From Burkholderiales bacterium (lineage in GTDB: Bacteria > Pseudomonadota > Gammaproteobacteria > Burkholderiales > Burkholderiaceae_C): 61,898 nucleotides of DNA. The translations under genes were made by a program, and so were the position numbers. This document shows, piece by piece, positions 26,164 through 34,762 of this stretch (position 1 is its first letter; each line of letters starts with the position of its first letter). The stretch covers positions 1 to 61,898 of the forward strand of contig JAGWTU010000031.1 of the NCBI GenBank assembly GCA_028868825.1, given 5' to 3'. The notes under the pieces are model-generated. The model had not been told where the DNA came from. It saw only the letters and a list, made by a program, of their open reading frames with translations, and searched no databases.

Positions 26164-26206
26164 GTCTATTCCCGAGACGGGTGATGGTGCATAGCCCGGA
26201 TGGGTA
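26164..26206 (-). promoter_or_regulatory. sulfur-regulon motif pair upstream of tusA
   Basis: Read on the plus strand, 26164-26186 is GTCTATT-C-CCG-A-GACGGGT-G-ATG. It matches the soeA upstream element at 20 of 23 positions. Next to it, CCCGGATGGGTA (26195-26206) shares the identical core CCCGGATGGGT with the dsrA upstream region. The pair lies about 70-110 bases before the tusA ATG. Inverted GGGT/ACCC halves suggest a dimeric regulator; NarL-type proteins bind comparable heptamers. Confidence 0.6.
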
Positions 26207-26210
26207 GGGT

Positions 26211-27527
26211 TCAATAGTGATGCGAGTACATGAGCTGGATGTTCGCCTGCCGGTGCGTGACGACGACGCCCGAACCGGTCGTCACGCTGGCCGTCGGCGC
26301 CAGCGTCAGCGCGCCGTCGAAGGAATCGGCGGCGCCGAAAGCGTAGCCCAGACCGAGCGTGTAGTGGCTTTGCACGGTGGCCGGGAAGAGCGGGTTCACG
26401 TAGGCGGCCGGGATCGGATTCTTGCCGTAGTTATAGCCCGCTCGCAGCGTCAGCGCCGTGTTCACGGCCCAGGCCGCGCCGACGTTGAGCACGGTCTGGC
26501 TGGACCAGTTCTGCGGCAGCGCGAAGCTCACCGAGCCGCCCATGGCGGCGCTGTCGTAGCGCAGCTTGAAGTTCTGCATCACGCCGGCCCAGTCGATGCG
26601 CTTGACGTCGGCCGCCAGCAGCAGCGCCGGCGTCGCCTGCCAGGCGGCACCGGCGGCCCAGGTCGCCGGCCACTGGAAATCGACGACGGTGATGCGGCCG
26701 CTGTCGGCGAAGCCGCCGGCGGCGCTCAGGCTGGCGCCGTGGCCCGAGGTCTTCATGTCGGCCAGCGCCGACTTCGACTGGTACGAGGCGCCCAGCGTCA
26801 CGGTCGGCGCGGCCTTGTAGACGAGGCCGAGCTTGCCGGCCCAGCCGGTCGACGAGGCGGAGCCGAAATACTTGTTCGAGGTCGAGAAGTCGATGCGCGC
26901 CCAGGGCGCGCCGCCCAGTGCCGGCAATGCCGCGCCGAGATTGCCCGAGGCCGCGGTGACGAGGCCGCCGAGCTGCGCGCCGCTGGCCGCCAGGCGCATG
27001 TCCAGGCTCGCCCACATGAAGTCGAGCGAGGCGCCGAGTGCGAGGTCGGGCGTCGCCTGCCAGGCCAGCGGCAGCATCACGCGCCCGACGCCGAGCTGCG
27101 AGCGCACCGGCTCGCCCGAGCCGGCGGCGAGGAAGCTGTCGCCGCTGTAGTCGGTGCCCATGCCGCCCTGGGCGAAGATGCCCAGGCCGTAGGTCAGCGC
27201 GCCGCTGCGGCGCGCGTAGCCGAACGCCGGCATCAGGTACGAGGTGCCGCTGGATTTCGCGCTCGGGCCGCCGGGGACCGAACTCGTGACCGAGGGGCCG
27301 AGGTCGCCGACGGCGAGGTCCAGCCGCGCCGCGCCGCCCATCAGCGCCAGCGTCGCCGGGTTCTGCGCCATCGCCGCCGTGCCATGGTCCATCGCCTGCG
27401 CGGCGCCGCCCATTGCCGTCGATACCGGGCCGTAGCCCTCCATGTCCATGCCGTTGGTGGCCCAGGCCGGCAGGCAGATGGCCGCGGCCAGCGGCAGCAG
27501 CCGCGATGGGATCGTGCTCTTCTTCAT
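26211..27527 (-). CDS. FadL/TodX-family outer-membrane hydrophobic-compound channel
   Basis: A 438-aa barrel protein. The signal peptide ends in PAWA, and the mature N-terminus TNGMDMEGYGPVSTAMGGAAQAMDHGTAAMAQNPATL is the hallmark FadL hatch start. A 14-strand-type barrel follows, ending MYSHHY. FadL proteins let hydrophobic molecules such as fatty acids or aromatics cross the outer membrane. AGGAG precedes the ATG. It lies 23 bases after the small membrane-protein gene at the end of the soeABC-tauE run. A role in uptake of elemental sulfur or polysulfanes is conceivable but speculative. Confidence 0.85.
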   Translation of the reverse strand: MKKSTIPSRLLPLAAAICLPAWATNGMDMEGYGPVSTAMGGAAQAMDHGTAAMAQNPATLALMGGAARLDLAVGDLGPSVTSSVPGGPSAKSSGTSYLMPAFGYARRSGALTYGLGIFAQGGMGTDYSGDSFLAAGSGEPVRSQLGVGRVMLPLAWQATPDLALGASLDFMWASLDMRLAASGAQLGGLVTAASGNLGAALPALGGAPWARIDFSTSNKYFGSASSTGWAGKLGLVYKAAPTVTLGASYQSKSALADMKTSGHGASLSAAGGFADSGRITVVDFQWPATWAAGAAWQATPALLLAADVKRIDWAGVMQNFKLRYDSAAMGGSVSFALPQNWSSQTVLNVGAAWAVNTALTLRAGYNYGKNPIPAAYVNPLFPATVQSHYTLGLGYAFGAADSFDGALTLAPTASVTTGSGVVVTHRQANIQLMYSHHY

Positions 27528-27550
27528 CGTCTCGTCTCCTGTTGTGGTCG

Positions 27551-28003
27551 TCAATGCGTGATCCAGCCGCTGGCCGCGAGCGACACGACCAGCACTTCGG
27601 CGCAGCAGACCGCGACCATCGCGCGGTCGCCGTGGCGCGCACAGCGCGGCAGCAGTGCGGCCAGCCCGATGCCGGCGCTGGCGGCGAGCAGCGCGACGCC
27701 GGCGAGTGCCAGCATGTCGCCGTAGCCGAGCAGCCTGGCCCAGCCCCAGCCGCGCGGCATCCCCGTCTCGGCGAGGTAGCGCGCCACCGGATGCGACCAG
27801 ATCTCGGGCAGTCGATGCCGCGGCACATAGGCCGGCAGCGCGCCGCTGAGGTAGGAGGCGAAGGCGATCAGCATCAGCGCCAGCCCGGCATGGCTGGTCC
27901 AGGCCAGCCATTGCGCGTAGCGCGCCTGTTCGCCGCAGGACGGCGGCGCGCGCCGGGCCTCGCGCTCGGCGTCGAGCAGCGCGGCGCTCTCGTTCAGTGC
28001 CAT
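27551..28003 (-). CDS. uncharacterised membrane protein in the soe operon
   Basis: A 150-aa protein I do not recognise. It has about three membrane segments (roughly residues 29-60, 93-118 and 128-147) and a cysteine pair, AVCCAEVL, in the last one. It overlaps the end of tauE by 10 bases and precedes fadL by 23, so it is co-transcribed with sulfite-oxidation genes. A role with the TauE exporter or the FadL channel would fit, but nothing in the sequence proves it. Confidence 0.6.
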   Translation of the reverse strand: MALNESAALLDAEREARRAPPSCGEQARYAQWLAWTSHAGLALMLIAFASYLSGALPAYVPRHRLPEIWSHPVARYLAETGMPRGWGWARLLGYGDMLALAGVALLAASAGIGLAALLPRCARHGDRAMVAVCCAEVLVVSLAASGWITH

Positions 28004-28854
28004 AGCCCGGTGCCCCTGAGCAGCGCGCGCAGCCCGGCGAACAGCAGCACGCCGACGACGAGACGGTGGATCACCGCGCCATGCAGCACCATCAGCAGGC
28101 GCACGCCGACGCGCGCGCCCAGCATCATGCCGGCGACGGTCGGCACGGCGATCATCGGCAGCACCGCGCCCTGGTCGAGGTAGATCCAGGCGGCCGAGGA
28201 ACTCGCCATCGCCAGCACCAGCGCCGAGGTGCCGGCGGCGATCTTCAGCGGCAGGCCCATGAAGAGGTTGAGCGCCGGCACGTTGGCCCAGCCGGCACCG
28301 ATGCCGAAGAGCCCGCCCAGCACGCCGATGCCGCCGAACAGCGCCAGCGCCGGCAGCGTGCGCCGCGCCTCCCAGGCCACCTCACGGCCCGCGGCGTGGT
28401 CGTGGAAGCTGCCGGCCAGGCCGAGCCAGCGCCCGAGCGCGTCCTCGCGGCGCGGCGGTGCCGCGCGTGAAGAGTCCGTGAGCAGCATCAGCGCGACGAT
28501 GCCCAGCACGGTGACGCCGAGCAGCGTCTGCACGAGGTTGGCCGGCAGTTCGAGACCGACATAGGCGCCGACGATCGAGCCCACCGATGCCAGCAGCGCC
28601 AGCGGCAGCGCCAACCGCAGGCTGCCGAGGCCGCCGCGCAGCAGCATCGGCGCCGCCGAGAGCGCGCTCGCCAGCGCCGCGAGCAGCCCGGCGCCGCGCA
28701 CGAAATCGAGGTGGAAGGGGAAGAAGCTGCCGACGATGGGCACGAACAGCGTGCCGCCGCCGATGCCCGCCGGCACCGCCACCATGCCGATCACGAAGCA
28801 GGCCGCGAACAGCGCCAGTGGCCAGAACCACCAGGCGAATTCGGCCGCGTTCAA
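27994..28854 (-). CDS. tauE: TauE/SafE-family sulfite exporter
   Basis: A 286-aa membrane protein of the TauE/SafE family. The two repeat signatures are PAGIGGGTLFVPIV in the N-terminal half and GIGVLGGLFGIGAGWANVPALNLFMGLP in the C-terminal half. Start TTG 28854 overlaps the soeC stop (TTGA), indicating translational coupling. Located directly after soeABC, it probably exports sulfite or another sulfur anion when cytoplasmic sulfite builds up. Confidence 0.87.
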   Translation of the reverse strand: MNAAEFAWWFWPLALFAACFVIGMVAVPAGIGGGTLFVPIVGSFFPFHLDFVRGAGLLAALASALSAAPMLLRGGLGSLRLALPLALLASVGSIVGAYVGLELPANLVQTLLGVTVLGIVALMLLTDSSRAAPPRREDALGRWLGLAGSFHDHAAGREVAWEARRTLPALALFGGIGVLGGLFGIGAGWANVPALNLFMGLPLKIAAGTSALVLAMASSSAAWIYLDQGAVLPMIAVPTVAGMMLGARVGVRLLMVLHGAVIHRLVVGVLLFAGLRALLRGTGLWH

Positions 28855-29762
28855 GAGACCGCCTGGTAATAGAGATTCTGCGGATGCCGCGCCTGCGCGA
28901 GGAAGAACCAGCGTTCCGCAAGCAGCCCCCCGAACTGGACGACGAAGGCCGGCGCCGGCAGCGCCAGCGCCAGCAGCGCCAGCGGCAACGCGAACGCGAC
29001 GGCGAGGAAGAACCATTTGACGCCGCGCAGCCGCCCCGGGCTGGCGCCATGGAAGAACTCGCGCGTGTTGAACGAGCCGCCGGTGAAGCCCTGGGCGATC
29101 TGGCGGATCCGCGGGTGGCGGATGCCGATCGCCGATTGCAGCGTCGAGCGCGGCACGAGCCGCGCATTGCGCCACAGCGACAGCGCGCGCGAGACGGCGC
29201 CGAGCGTCGTGAGGACGAGTGCGGCCGTCACCAGTCCGCGGCGCAGCGACGGCGCGCCGGCGGCGGCGAGCGCGCTGGCCAGCGTCGCTCCCGAAGCCAG
29301 CCCGAGCAGCGCGAAGTTCGCGACCGTCAGCGGGCTCGCCCATTCCTGCAGGAAGCGCAGGCTGGCGTAGACCATCGCCGTGCACAGGTAGAGCGCCAGC
29401 GCGGCGAGCGCCGCGACGAGGCCGATGAGCACCGCGATGTCGGGTGCCCACAGCAGCGCGGCGGCCCAGGCCGCGGTGGCGGCGATGAAGGCGGGCAGGG
29501 CGATGACCTCGCGCGACAGCCACGAGGTGCGCCACATCGCCGCCGAACGCCAGGCGCGCTCGGGCCGGCCGAGGTGGAAGAACGAGGCCGCGAGTCCGGC
29601 CGCAGCGAGCACGACGGCGACCGCCGCGCCCTGCACGAGGAAGCCGCGCGCCGCGTCGTCGGCGCCGTAGCCGGCGAGCTCGGCCGCGAACAGCGCCAGC
29701 ACGAGGCCCTGGCCGGCGCCGATGAGCGTGGTGAGAAAGACAACGGACCAGGCGGGATTCAT
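28851..29762 (-). CDS. soeC: sulfite dehydrogenase membrane anchor SoeC (DmsC-like)
   Basis: A 303-aa integral membrane protein with about eight helices. It resembles DmsC in carrying the conserved SFFHLGRPERAWRS segment after the second helix. It anchors SoeAB to the cytoplasmic face and passes electrons to the quinone pool. It overlaps soeB by 4 bases and tauE by 4. Anchors of this class often lack haem; no clear haem His pairing is seen. Confidence 0.88.
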   Translation of the reverse strand: MNPAWSVVFLTTLIGAGQGLVLALFAAELAGYGADDAARGFLVQGAAVAVVLAAAGLAASFFHLGRPERAWRSAAMWRTSWLSREVIALPAFIAATAAWAAALLWAPDIAVLIGLVAALAALALYLCTAMVYASLRFLQEWASPLTVANFALLGLASGATLASALAAAGAPSLRRGLVTAALVLTTLGAVSRALSLWRNARLVPRSTLQSAIGIRHPRIRQIAQGFTGGSFNTREFFHGASPGRLRGVKWFFLAVAFALPLALLALALPAPAFVVQFGGLLAERWFFLAQARHPQNLYYQAVS

Positions 29763-30487
29763 GTCGCGTAGTCCTCGCGCCCCGCACCCTGCTGCGGCAG
29801 TTCGGGCTGCTTGCCGTCGATCTTCAGCGGGTTGTCGGCACGCACGAGGTCCTCGGGGTGGACGGCGAGGTCGATGCGGCGCCGCGGCAGGTAATGGTTC
29901 GCCGGCCGCGTGTTCCATTCCGGCATCAGCGCGTAGCCGCCGCGGTCGCGGATCGCCACCGAGACGGTCGATTCGGGATCGTGGATGTCGCCGAACAGGC
30001 GCGCCCCGGGCGGGCAGGCGAGCACGCAGGCGGGCTTGCGTTCGGCCTCCGGCAGCGCCGGGCTGTGCACGCGGTCGACGCACAGCGTGCACTTCGTCAT
30101 CACCTTGCGGTCCTCGTCGAATTCGCGCGCGCCGTAGGGGCAGGCCCAGCTGCAGTACTTGCAGCCGATGCACTTGTCGTAATCGACGAGCACGATGCCG
30201 TCCTCGGCGCGCTTGTAGCTCGCGCCGGTCGGGCAGACGGGCACGCAGGGCGGGTCCTCGCAATGCAGGCAGCTCTTCGGGAAATGCACGACCTGCGTGT
30301 TCGGATACGTGCCGACCTCGAAGGTCTGGACGCGGTTGAAGAACGTGCCCGAGGGGTCGCTGCCATAGGGCTGGTCGTCGACCAGCGGCCCGGCGGCACC
30401 CGAGGTGTTCCATTGCTTGCAGCTCGTCACGCAGGCATGGCAGCCGACGCAGACGTTGAGGTCGATGACCAACGCGAGCTGGGTCAT
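29759..30487 (-). CDS. soeB: sulfite dehydrogenase iron-sulfur subunit SoeB
   Basis: A 242-aa ferredoxin-like electron-transfer subunit with four [4Fe-4S] sites. Cysteine groups are CVGCHACVTSCKQWN, CLHCEDPPCVPVCPTGA, CIGCKYCSWACPYGA, and CTLCVDRV with CVLACPPGA. There is no Tat or Sec signal, consistent with a cytoplasmic location. The start overlaps the soeA stop (ATGA). The C-terminal tail after residue 200 is Pro/charged-rich and probably contacts SoeC. Confidence 0.92.
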   Translation of the reverse strand: MTQLALVIDLNVCVGCHACVTSCKQWNTSGAAGPLVDDQPYGSDPSGTFFNRVQTFEVGTYPNTQVVHFPKSCLHCEDPPCVPVCPTGASYKRAEDGIVLVDYDKCIGCKYCSWACPYGAREFDEDRKVMTKCTLCVDRVHSPALPEAERKPACVLACPPGARLFGDIHDPESTVSVAIRDRGGYALMPEWNTRPANHYLPRRRIDLAVHPEDLVRADNPLKIDGKQPELPQQGAGREDYAT

Positions 30488-33393
30488 CGCCGCCCCGCCA
30501 TCCAGCCGCGCCGCTTCGGCGCCACGGCCATGCCGGGCAGCGGCCGCATCGCCTGCGCCGCCTGCGGCGAGGTCTGCTGCGGTTCGTCGGCGCCGGCCGG
30601 CGTGATGCGCACGCGCACGTCGTACCAGGCGGCCTGGCCGGTGATCGGATCGCTGTTCGACAGCCGCAGCCCGCCGGCGGCCGGCAGTTCCTCGGTGATG
30701 AGGTGGTTCAGCAGGAAGCCGCGCTGCGATTCGGCCGCGTCGGCGGCGAGATTCCAGGCCCCCGCGGCCTTGCCGATGGCGTTCCAGGTCCAGACCGTTC
30801 CCGGCTCGACGGCCTCGCTGTGGCGGCACAGGCAGCGCACCTTGCCCCAGCTCGATTCGACCCACATCCAGGCGCCGTCGGCGATGCCCGCGGCCAGCGC
30901 CGTCGCGGTGTTGACGAAGAGGAAGTTGTGGCCGTGGATCTGGCGCAGCCAGGCGTTCTGCGAATCCCAGCTGTGGTACATCGCCATCGGCCGCTGCGTC
31001 ACCGCATTCAGCGGGAAGCGGCCGGTGTCGGTCGCCTGTTCCTCGAGCGGCGCGTAATGGAAGGGCAGCGGGTCGAAGTAAGTCTCGACGCGCTGGCGCA
31101 AGCGGTCCGGCGGCTGGCGCGACCCCTGGCCCGAGGGCTGACGGCCCTGCGCGGCAAGGCGGAAGCGCTGCAGGAATTCCGAATAGAGATGGATCACGAT
31201 CGGGTCGCGGTCGCGCCGCAGCCCCGCGCCCTGGGCCCAGCGCATGTAGTCGTCGTTCCAGTTGCGCATGTACTGCAGGCCAGCGGGCAGGTGATGCTGG
31301 AAGACGCAGTTGTTCTGCGCGTACATCTCCCATTGGCGCGGATTGGGCTCGCCGCGCATCGATTTCTCGCCGCCCTTGCCGCGCCAGCCGGCAAGGAAAC
31401 CGATGCCCGAACCCGGTGCGGTCTCGTAATTGACGATGAAATCCGGGTAATCGCGGAACTTGCGGCCGCCGTCGGGTTTCGTGAACGCCGGCAATTGCAG
31501 CCGCGACGCGAGTTCGACCAGCACCTCCTGGAACGGCCGGCATTGCCCCGAGGGCGGCAGCACCGGCACGCGCACCGAATCGACCGGGCCCTCGAATTCC
31601 GAGATCGGCCGGTCGAGCATCGACATGCAGTCGTGGCGCTCGAGATAGGTCGTGTCGGGCAGGATCAGGTCGGCGTAGGCCGTCGTCTCGCTGTGGAAGG
31701 CGTCGCAGACGACGAGGAAGGGTATCTTGTAGCCGCCGTCCTCGTTCTTGTCGTTCAACATGCGCCGGATCTCGGACGTGTTCATCGTCGAGTTCCAGGC
31801 CATGTTGGCCATGAAGATCAGCAGCGTGTCGATCGGGTACGGGTCGCCGCGCCAGGCGTTGGTGATGACGTTGTGCATCAGCCCATGCGCCGACAGCGGA
31901 TGCTCCCAGGAGAAGGCCTTGTCGATGCGCACCGGTTCGCCCGCGGCGTCGACGAAGAGGTCGTCGGGTCCCTCGGGCCAGCCCAGCGGCGCGCCGGCCA
32001 GCGGCGTGTCCGGCTGCACCGCCTCGGGGCCCTTGGGCGGGCGCGCGTTCGGTGGCACGGCGCGCGGGTAGGGCGCCTTGTGGCGGAAGCCGCCCGGGCG
32101 GTCGATCGTGCCGAGCAGGCTCATCAGGATCGCCAGCGTGCGCACGGTGTGGAAGCCGTTGCTGTGCGCGGCGAGGCCGCGCATCGCATGGAAGGCGACC
32201 GGGTTGCCGGTCACCGATGCATGACGCCGGCCCCAGCTGTCGGTCCAGGCGATCGGCAGTTCGACCTGCTGGTCGCGCGCCGTGATCCCCATCTCGTGCG
32301 CCAGGCGCCGGATGCGCGCCGCCGGGATGCCGGTGACGCCCTCGGCCCAGTCGGCCGTGTAGGGCTTGACGCGTTCGGCGAGCAGCTCGAAGGCCGGCGC
32401 CGCCGGCGTGCCGTCGGGCATGCGGTAGCGGCCGAGCAGCGCCGGGTCGGCGCCCTCGGTGTGGTCGGCGACGGGCTTGCCGCTGAGCCGGTCCCACCAG
32501 AGGAAGTTCGCCGGGCGCAGCGGATTGACGATGTCGCCCTCGGGATTGCGCAGCATCAGTCCCTGCTCGTCGCTGGCCGGGTCCTGGTTCACGAGCTGGC
32601 CGCCGTTCGTGTAGCGGGCGACGAATTCGCGGTCGTAGAGGCCGAGCGCGATGATCTCGTGCACGAGGGCCAGCAGCAGCGCGCCGTCGGTGCCCGGCTT
32701 GATGGGGATCCATTCGTCGGCGATCGCCGCGTAGCCGCTGCGCACCGGGTTGATCGCGATGAAGCGCCCGCCCTGGCGCTTGAACTTCGAGATCGCCATC
32801 TTCAGCGGATTGCTGTGATGGTCCTCGGCGGTGCCGAGCATCACGAACAGCTTGGCGCGTTCGAGGTCGGGGCCGCCGAATTCCCAGAACGATCCGCCTA
32901 TCGTGTAGATCATCCCGGCGGCCATGTTCACCGAGCAGAAACCGCCGTGCGCGGCGTAATTCGGCGTGCCGAACTGGCGCGCGAACAGGCCCGTCAGCGC
33001 CTGCATCTGGTCGCGCCCGGTGAAGAGGGCGAAGCGCTTCGGGTCGGTCTCGCGCAGATGGCGCAGCCGCGCCTCGAGCGTCGCGTAGGCCTCGTCCCAG
33101 GAGATCGATTCGAATTCGCCGGCGCCGCGCTCGGCGCCGCTCTTGCGCCGCAGCGGCTGCGTCAGCCGCGCCGGCGACACCTGTTTCATGATCCCCGACG
33201 AGCCCTTGGCGCAGATCACGCCGCGGTTCAGCGGATGCTCGGGGTTGCCCTCGATATAGCGCACCTCGGGGCCGTCGGCGCCTTCGCGCAGATGGACGCG
33301 GATGCCGCAGCGGCAGGCGCACATATAGCAGGTCGTCGTGCGCACCGAAGCATCGGGATGCGGCGCGGCGATCGGGTCGTGCTTGGCCGACAT
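30484..33393 (-). CDS. soeA: cytoplasmic sulfite dehydrogenase molybdopterin subunit SoeA
   Basis: A 969-aa molybdopterin oxidoreductase of the DMSO-reductase superfamily. The N-terminal [4Fe-4S] motif is TTCYMCACRCGI with C22, C25, C29 and C61. Molybdopterin-binding segments are spread over the chain, and a C-terminal dinucleotide-binding domain starts near LNAVTQRPMAMYHSW. No twin-arginine signal is present, which separates SoeA from periplasmic PsrA/PhsA-type enzymes. Start 33393 (MSAKHDPIA) is preferred over an ATG 81 bases upstream because GAAGGA precedes it. With SoeBC it oxidises sulfite, the Dsr product, to sulfate. Confidence 0.92.
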   Translation of the reverse strand: MSAKHDPIAAPHPDASVRTTTCYMCACRCGIRVHLREGADGPEVRYIEGNPEHPLNRGVICAKGSSGIMKQVSPARLTQPLRRKSGAERGAGEFESISWDEAYATLEARLRHLRETDPKRFALFTGRDQMQALTGLFARQFGTPNYAAHGGFCSVNMAAGMIYTIGGSFWEFGGPDLERAKLFVMLGTAEDHHSNPLKMAISKFKRQGGRFIAINPVRSGYAAIADEWIPIKPGTDGALLLALVHEIIALGLYDREFVARYTNGGQLVNQDPASDEQGLMLRNPEGDIVNPLRPANFLWWDRLSGKPVADHTEGADPALLGRYRMPDGTPAAPAFELLAERVKPYTADWAEGVTGIPAARIRRLAHEMGITARDQQVELPIAWTDSWGRRHASVTGNPVAFHAMRGLAAHSNGFHTVRTLAILMSLLGTIDRPGGFRHKAPYPRAVPPNARPPKGPEAVQPDTPLAGAPLGWPEGPDDLFVDAAGEPVRIDKAFSWEHPLSAHGLMHNVITNAWRGDPYPIDTLLIFMANMAWNSTMNTSEIRRMLNDKNEDGGYKIPFLVVCDAFHSETTAYADLILPDTTYLERHDCMSMLDRPISEFEGPVDSVRVPVLPPSGQCRPFQEVLVELASRLQLPAFTKPDGGRKFRDYPDFIVNYETAPGSGIGFLAGWRGKGGEKSMRGEPNPRQWEMYAQNNCVFQHHLPAGLQYMRNWNDDYMRWAQGAGLRRDRDPIVIHLYSEFLQRFRLAAQGRQPSGQGSRQPPDRLRQRVETYFDPLPFHYAPLEEQATDTGRFPLNAVTQRPMAMYHSWDSQNAWLRQIHGHNFLFVNTATALAAGIADGAWMWVESSWGKVRCLCRHSEAVEPGTVWTWNAIGKAAGAWNLAADAAESQRGFLLNHLITEELPAAGGLRLSNSDPITGQAAWYDVRVRITPAGADEPQQTSPQAAQAMRPLPGMAVAPKRRGWMAGRR

Positions 33394-33475
33394 GGCTTGT
33401 TGTTCCTTCGGGGGCCGCGCGACATGCCGACCGCTCCTGTCTCCGATCACATTAGGCTGAACCGGAGGCGGCAAC

Positions 33476-33516
33476 GTCTATTACCGGGACGGGTAATGAG
33501 GTGCTACCCATCTGGG
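33476..33516. promoter_or_regulatory. sulfur-regulon motif pair between soeA and the NarL-type two-component system
   Basis: GTCTATT-A-CCG-G-GACGGGT-A-ATG (33476-33498) matches the tusA upstream element at 20 of 23 positions and contains the inverted repeat TTACC-N6-GGTAA (33481-33496). Adjacent TACCCATCTGGG (33505-33516) is, on the other strand, CCCAGATGGGTA. That is one change from the CCCGGATGGGT element at tusA and dsrA. The region is 190 bp long and divergent, so the same site may also autoregulate the kinase gene. Confidence 0.6.
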
Positions 33517-33583
33517 GGATGGCCGGCCCAGGGCAGGCCCCATGGCGCGCCAGGGTTTTCTGGGGTCCAATCGAGAATAGCCC

Positions 33584-34762
33584 ATGCGTCCCGCCCGATC
33601 CCGCGACATGAATGCCAGCGCCGCTGCCGCAACGCCCTCGACGGCCATCCTGGCCGAAATCGCCGCCGGGCTCGCGCATGGCGGCGATCTGCCCGAACTG
33701 CTGCGGCGCTTCCTCGAACCCGTGGTGTGCCTGGCCGGCGCCAGCGGCGGCGCCGTGCGCGTGCTCTCCGAGACCGACCAGCGGCTGCACCGCATCAGCA
33801 TCGCCGGCGACGCCGCGCCGACCTGCCGCGGCCAGGCCGCCGCCGACCGCCATTGCGGCGCCTGCGGCGCGGCCGTCGACGCGCTGCGCCTGGTCTGGGT
33901 CGGCGATGCCGAGCGCTGCCGCGACGGCGCCGCCGGGCCGTCGATGCTCGTCGTGCCGCTGCAGCATCGCGGCCGCGTGCTCGGCGTCTACAACCTGTAT
34001 TACGAATCGGGCGTCGAGCCCGACGCCGAGGTGCAGTCGTTGCTGAAGTCGGTCGGCGAGCTGCTCGGGCTGGCGCTGGACAATGCGCGGCTCGAACGCG
34101 AGAACCTGCGCGCGACGCTGCTGCGCGAGCGCCAGATGATGGCCGCCGACGTGCACGACGCGCTCGCGCAGTCGCTGGCCTTCGTGCGCGTGCGGCTGCC
34201 GCTGCTGCAGGATGCGATGCTGGCGCACGACGACGAACGCTCGTTGCGCTACTGGGGCGACGTGAAGTCGGCGGTCGGCCAGGCGCATGCCAGCCTGCGC
34301 GCCATCCTCACCCATCTGCGCGTGCCGATGGACCCGCAGGGCCTCGTCCATGCGCTCGGCGTCAGCGCCGAGACCTTCCGCCGCAGCTCGGGCGCCGAAC
34401 TCGAATTCGTCAACGAGGTGCCGGGGCTGAAGCTCGAACCCGAGCGCGAGACCCAGGTCTTCCACATCGTCCAGGAGGCGCTGGCGAACATCGCGCGCCA
34501 CGCCGCGGCCGGCCACGCGACGCTGCGCATCGCGCCGGCGCCATGGATCGCGGCGGCCGATGCGGCCGATGCGGTCGAGATCGTCGTCGAGGACGACGGC
34601 GCCGGCATCGCGGCCGGCGCGCGCGACGGCGCCGGCCATTACGGCATGGAGATCATGCGCGAGCGCGCGCAGCGCATCGGCGGCACGCTCGAAGTCGGCG
34701 CGCGGCCGGGCGGCGGCACGCGGGTGCGGCTGGCGTTCCCGGTCGAGCGGGCGCGGGCGTGA
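33584..34762 (+). CDS. NarL-partner sensor histidine kinase with cysteine-rich GAF domain
   Basis: A 392-aa soluble kinase with no membrane segment. An N-terminal GAF domain (about 20-170) carries C81, C91, C94 and C112 (TCRGQ, RHCGACG, AERCRDG). HisKA_3 follows with phospho-acceptor H191 (ADVHDALAQ), then a HATPase domain (FHIVQEALANIARHA, EDDGAGI, GMEIMRERAQR). The cysteine group could hold an iron-sulfur cluster or act as a thiol switch, so redox or sulfur sensing is plausible. It is divergent from soeA and coupled to the regulator gene. Confidence 0.87.
   Translation: MRPARSRDMNASAAAATPSTAILAEIAAGLAHGGDLPELLRRFLEPVVCLAGASGGAVRVLSETDQRLHRISIAGDAAPTCRGQAAADRHCGACGAAVDALRLVWVGDAERCRDGAAGPSMLVVPLQHRGRVLGVYNLYYESGVEPDAEVQSLLKSVGELLGLALDNARLERENLRATLLRERQMMAADVHDALAQSLAFVRVRLPLLQDAMLAHDDERSLRYWGDVKSAVGQAHASLRAILTHLRVPMDPQGLVHALGVSAETFRRSSGAELEFVNEVPGLKLEPERETQVFHIVQEALANIARHAAAGHATLRIAPAPWIAAADAADAVEIVVEDDGAGIAAGARDGAGHYGMEIMRERAQRIGGTLEVGARPGGGTRVRLAFPVERARA

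Noticed and set aside
30484..33393. Polysulfide or thiosulfate reductase (PsrA/PhsA)
   Set aside because: No twin-arginine signal, and the genes lie in an oxidative sulfur locus followed by a sulfite exporter. The SoeA assignment fits better.
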